Virus record (IMG/VR): IMGVR_UViG_3300037245_000401
Span: 1-49,557 of that record
Strand: one strand, 5' to 3'
Length of the DNA: 49,557 nt
Source of the DNA: a virus
The notes beneath the pieces are model-generated. The model was not told the DNA's origin, searched no databases, and was given only the letters and a program-made list of their open reading frames with translations. A program made the translations under genes and the position numbers. This document shows, piece after piece, positions 47,750 to 49,557 of the stretch; the first letter of the stretch is position 1, and each line of letters begins with the position of its first letter.

Positions 47750-49081
47750 CTAATTAAATGTTATGTCATTAAAAGTTCGTTCTCTGTAGCTATTCTTATC
47801 CGTACTATTTACATTTGATGAACCTAAAGTTCTGGGGGCACTCCTGCGGTCTAAAGCATGAGCTTTCTTAACGTCAATCTTGTAGAAATTCTCCACAAAG
47901 CCCCTGCCAGTTAAGTCTTCTACTTCTATTTCAGCCCTAGCCATACAGGCTGATAGAACATAATCGTCAAACCTATATCCGGCTGGATGAAGATCAGTCA
48001 CCGGAGTTACCACAAAGTAACTTTTATCCTCTGGAGCAGTCCCGCCTGACGGGTCAGTTCCACCAGCTGAGCCATCTATACTTAGCCAGTCAGCTACAGT
48101 AAATGCACCTGTCGAGCCAGCATAGTCAGTCACTAGAGCATAACTATTTTTACCTGTTCCACTTATGATCTTGATCAGCCACCCATTAAAATAGTCATCA
48201 GGATAAAGAGCTGCTAGATCACTATCAGTTAACGAAGTAGTATCTCCAGCGGATGATCCACCTGTCTCCATCCGCACCTCATTAGTAAACACGCTATAAG
48301 GAAATTCTACAGTATCATCAGCTACAGGTTCAGGATCAAAGATGATCTCGAACCTTCTCTTGGGAGTCGCTCCAGATGCATATGGTTCCAGCTGTCTCAG
48401 GGCCGCGTAGAGTGGATAGCTACTTATTACAGTAACCGATCTCCGTCGTCTGATGAATGCCTCATCTCGCCAGTCAATATGTGCCGCATGATTCGTATTC
48501 TCAGCGTAATGGATTTCTCCATCGGGTGATCCACCAAAGTTCTCTGGTAACGGATAGCGATGAATATCTCCGCCTACTGTTTCGACAGGTGTTAACACAA
48601 AACTATCAGTAGCTGCTGGAGTCGTCCCACCAGTATTACCACGCACGTCAAGCCACGCACTAACAGTGATCTTCCCAGTTGCCCCAGTGTAGTCAGTAAT
48701 CTGCGCGTAGCTTCCCTCTCCAGTTCCGTCAGTAATATATACATACCAGCCGTTAAGATCATCATTGGTGTCATAGGTATCAGCCAGTGTGAGATCAGTA
48801 ATAGATGTCGAGTCAGCTGCATCAGCTGTACCTTCAACTCTTGTAGAGGTCATGGTCACGCTCATCAACCTTCGCATCCATCTCCAGCCTTTAGCCGGAG
48901 GTGAAGCTATGAACAGCCTTATGCCATCATTCACTATGCGAAGGCACAGATCAAGATTATCATCATCTATGGGAATCATGGCTCTCTCTTGGCCAGTAGC
49001 ACCATGGAAAGCTATACCAGATTCTCTAGCTACTCTTAGCACTAGGCCCTCTATTGACAGGGCCGAGGTTGGTTCACTCAT
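47750..49081 (-). CDS. Putative head-tail or tail structural protein with duplicated module
   Basis: A 443-residue protein. A module reading TSITDLTLADTYDTNDDLNG, then GWYVYITDGTGEGSYAQITDY and VLTPV, occurs at about residues 86-160. A related copy (TSLTDSDLAALYPDDYFNGW, then GTGKNSYALVTDY, VVTPV) is at about 265-345, so an internal duplication exists. The N-terminal FHGATGQERAMIPIDDDNLD part and C-terminal charged helix frame these. Gene order suggests a head-tail connector/tail-tube-type protein of podovirus-like phages; not certain. Confidence 0.62.
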   Translation of the reverse strand: MSEPTSALSIEGLVLRVARESGIAFHGATGQERAMIPIDDDNLDLCLRIVNDGIRLFIASPPAKGWRWMRRLMSVTMTSTRVEGTADAADSTSITDLTLADTYDTNDDLNGWYVYITDGTGEGSYAQITDYTGATGKITVSAWLDVRGNTGGTTPAATDSFVLTPVETVGGDIHRYPLPENFGGSPDGEIHYAENTNHAAHIDWRDEAFIRRRRSVTVISSYPLYAALRQLEPYASGATPKRRFEIIFDPEPVADDTVEFPYSVFTNEVRMETGGSSAGDTTSLTDSDLAALYPDDYFNGWLIKIISGTGKNSYALVTDYAGSTGAFTVADWLSIDGSAGGTDPSGGTAPEDKSYFVVTPVTDLHPAGYRFDDYVLSACMARAEIEVEDLTGRGFVENFYKIDVKKAHALDRRSAPRTLGSSNVNSTDKNSYRERTFNDITFN

Positions 49082-49247
49082 CTTTTACCTCTTTCTTAGC
49101 CTCCTTTTGCGCGTCATTAGCAGTGCATGCTTCTTTAACGATCAGCATACTTTCGCCCAAAGTAACATGCGCCGCTCTGTTCATCTCAACTGTTGCCACT
49201 ACTATATCAACATTTTTAAATGCCTGTTCTAATGTTAGCTTGGCCAT
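49074..49247 (-). CDS. Small helical hypothetical protein
   Basis: A 57-residue frame with GGAGGATACT upstream of ATG 49247. It has LTLEQAFKNVDIVVATVEMN and a charged C-terminal helix (NDAQKEAKKEVKDE). Its stop overlaps the next gene's start (ATGAGTGA), so it is translationally coupled. It sits at the head of the tail gene block after the terminator at 49267. Confidence 0.6.
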   Translation of the reverse strand: MAKLTLEQAFKNVDIVVATVEMNRAAHVTLGESMLIVKEACTANDAQKEAKKEVKDE

Positions 49248-49266
49248 AGTATCCTCCGCGAAAAAT

Positions 49267-49294
49267 ACCCCGAACAGATTCCTCCATCCGGGGT
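49267..49294 (-). terminator. Rho-independent-type terminator, second copy
   Basis: On the leftward transcript, ACCCCGGA pairs with TTCGGGGT (8 bp including one G-U) and is followed by ATTTTTCG. The stem and loop core match the terminator at 9423-9451, which also follows a paralog of the same structural gene. Confidence 0.78.
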
Positions 49295-49301
49295 CAATTG
49301 T

Positions 49302-49557
49302 TTAGTACTCCTGAGCGAATCGCACCCAGTCAGTAGAAAGAGCATCGTCACTACCACCGCCACTACCTGTCACCATAGAGATAACAAGGTCCATGTCGGT
49401 GTCACCCGGCCAGTTGACATTAGTACCGGATACGTCTACAGCAGCGTCATCACCCAGATCGACGCCATCTGCGAAGAATCTGATCTTTGCACTGTTGCCA
49501 AGGATCACAAGCTTAATACCCAACCGTATATAAGTATCAGCCTCTGGAGTAATCAGC
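49302..49557 (-). CDS. Lectin-like structural protein, C-terminal end (same gene as 1-747)
   Basis: This is the 3' end of the 291-residue gene that begins at 747. On the circle it runs 747 to 1, then 49430 to 49302. The last residues shown here are SDDALSTDWVRFAQEY. In the window, bases 49431-49557 repeat the first 127. A TTG in this stretch is not the true start; the real start is at 747. Confidence 0.87.
   Translation of the reverse strand, partial: LITPEADTYIRLGIKLVILGNSAKIRFFADGVDLGDDAAVDVSGTNVNWPGDTDMDLVISMVTGSGGGSDDALSTDWVRFAQEY
49431..49557. repeat. Terminal direct repeat (assembly overlap), right copy
   Basis: Identical to bases 1-127. This marks a circular assembly; see the left copy. 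Confidence 0.93.

Overview
This window is a complete, circularly assembled genome of a tailed phage. The last 127 bases (49431-49557) repeat the first 127 exactly, so the unique genome is 49,430 bp and one gene runs across the junction. A T7/podovirus-like architecture is suggested by a large terminase, portal, scaffold and capsid block, very large internal-virion-type proteins, fibre and propeller proteins, and the absence of any recognisable tape measure, sheath or baseplate gene. I see no integrase, excisionase/repressor pair, RNA polymerase or tRNA. Transcription therefore probably uses the host sigma-70 enzyme (three near-consensus promoters with 17-bp spacing), and the phage is probably strictly lytic. 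Lipobox and twin-arginine-type signals fit a Gram-negative host, but the host cannot be named from the sequence.

Layout. (1) 13.1 kb leftwards to 1, continuing through the junction from 49.4 kb down to 35.6 kb: one long leftward block of about 27 kb. It starts with a PAPS-reductase-family enzyme, two related small zinc-ribbon proteins and an HExxH metallopeptidase. These are followed by structural genes: terminase pair, portal, zinc ribbon, scaffold-like protein and major capsid protein. Across the junction come tail and adsorption proteins and two large internal virion proteins. Three paralogous lectin-like structural proteins (motif GPSPxIW...DDF) are spread through this block, two of them followed by the same terminator. 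(2) 13,133-14,132: a 1-kb non-coding divergent region full of palindromes and repeats, the best candidate for replication origin and early/late control. (3) 14.1-20.3 kb rightward: very early small genes, mostly unknown. Five of them are preceded by a covarying RNA hairpin leader, and the region includes an imperfect tandem duplication. (4) 20.3-35.7 kb rightward: nucleotide metabolism and replication/recombination. This contains a dATP/dGTP-pyrophosphohydrolase-like protein, a deoxyribosyltransferase-like protein, a metallophosphoesterase, family-A DNA polymerase, VRR-NUC nuclease, RNA ligase, RecB-like PD-(D/E)XK nuclease, Sak4-like ATPase, an SSB-like protein and a primase-helicase.

The two transcription units converge at about 35.65 kb, where the ends of the last early gene and a small leftward membrane-protein gene overlap antisense.

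The most unusual features are the family of covarying 5'-UTR hairpins (14.8-17.3 kb), the duplicated mini-cassettes they head, the repeat-rich 1-kb control region, and a tail-hub-like gene that looks split around a seven-bladed propeller gene. A confident classical endolysin is missing; a permuted papain-fold hydrolase (27.1 kb) is the best lysis candidate.
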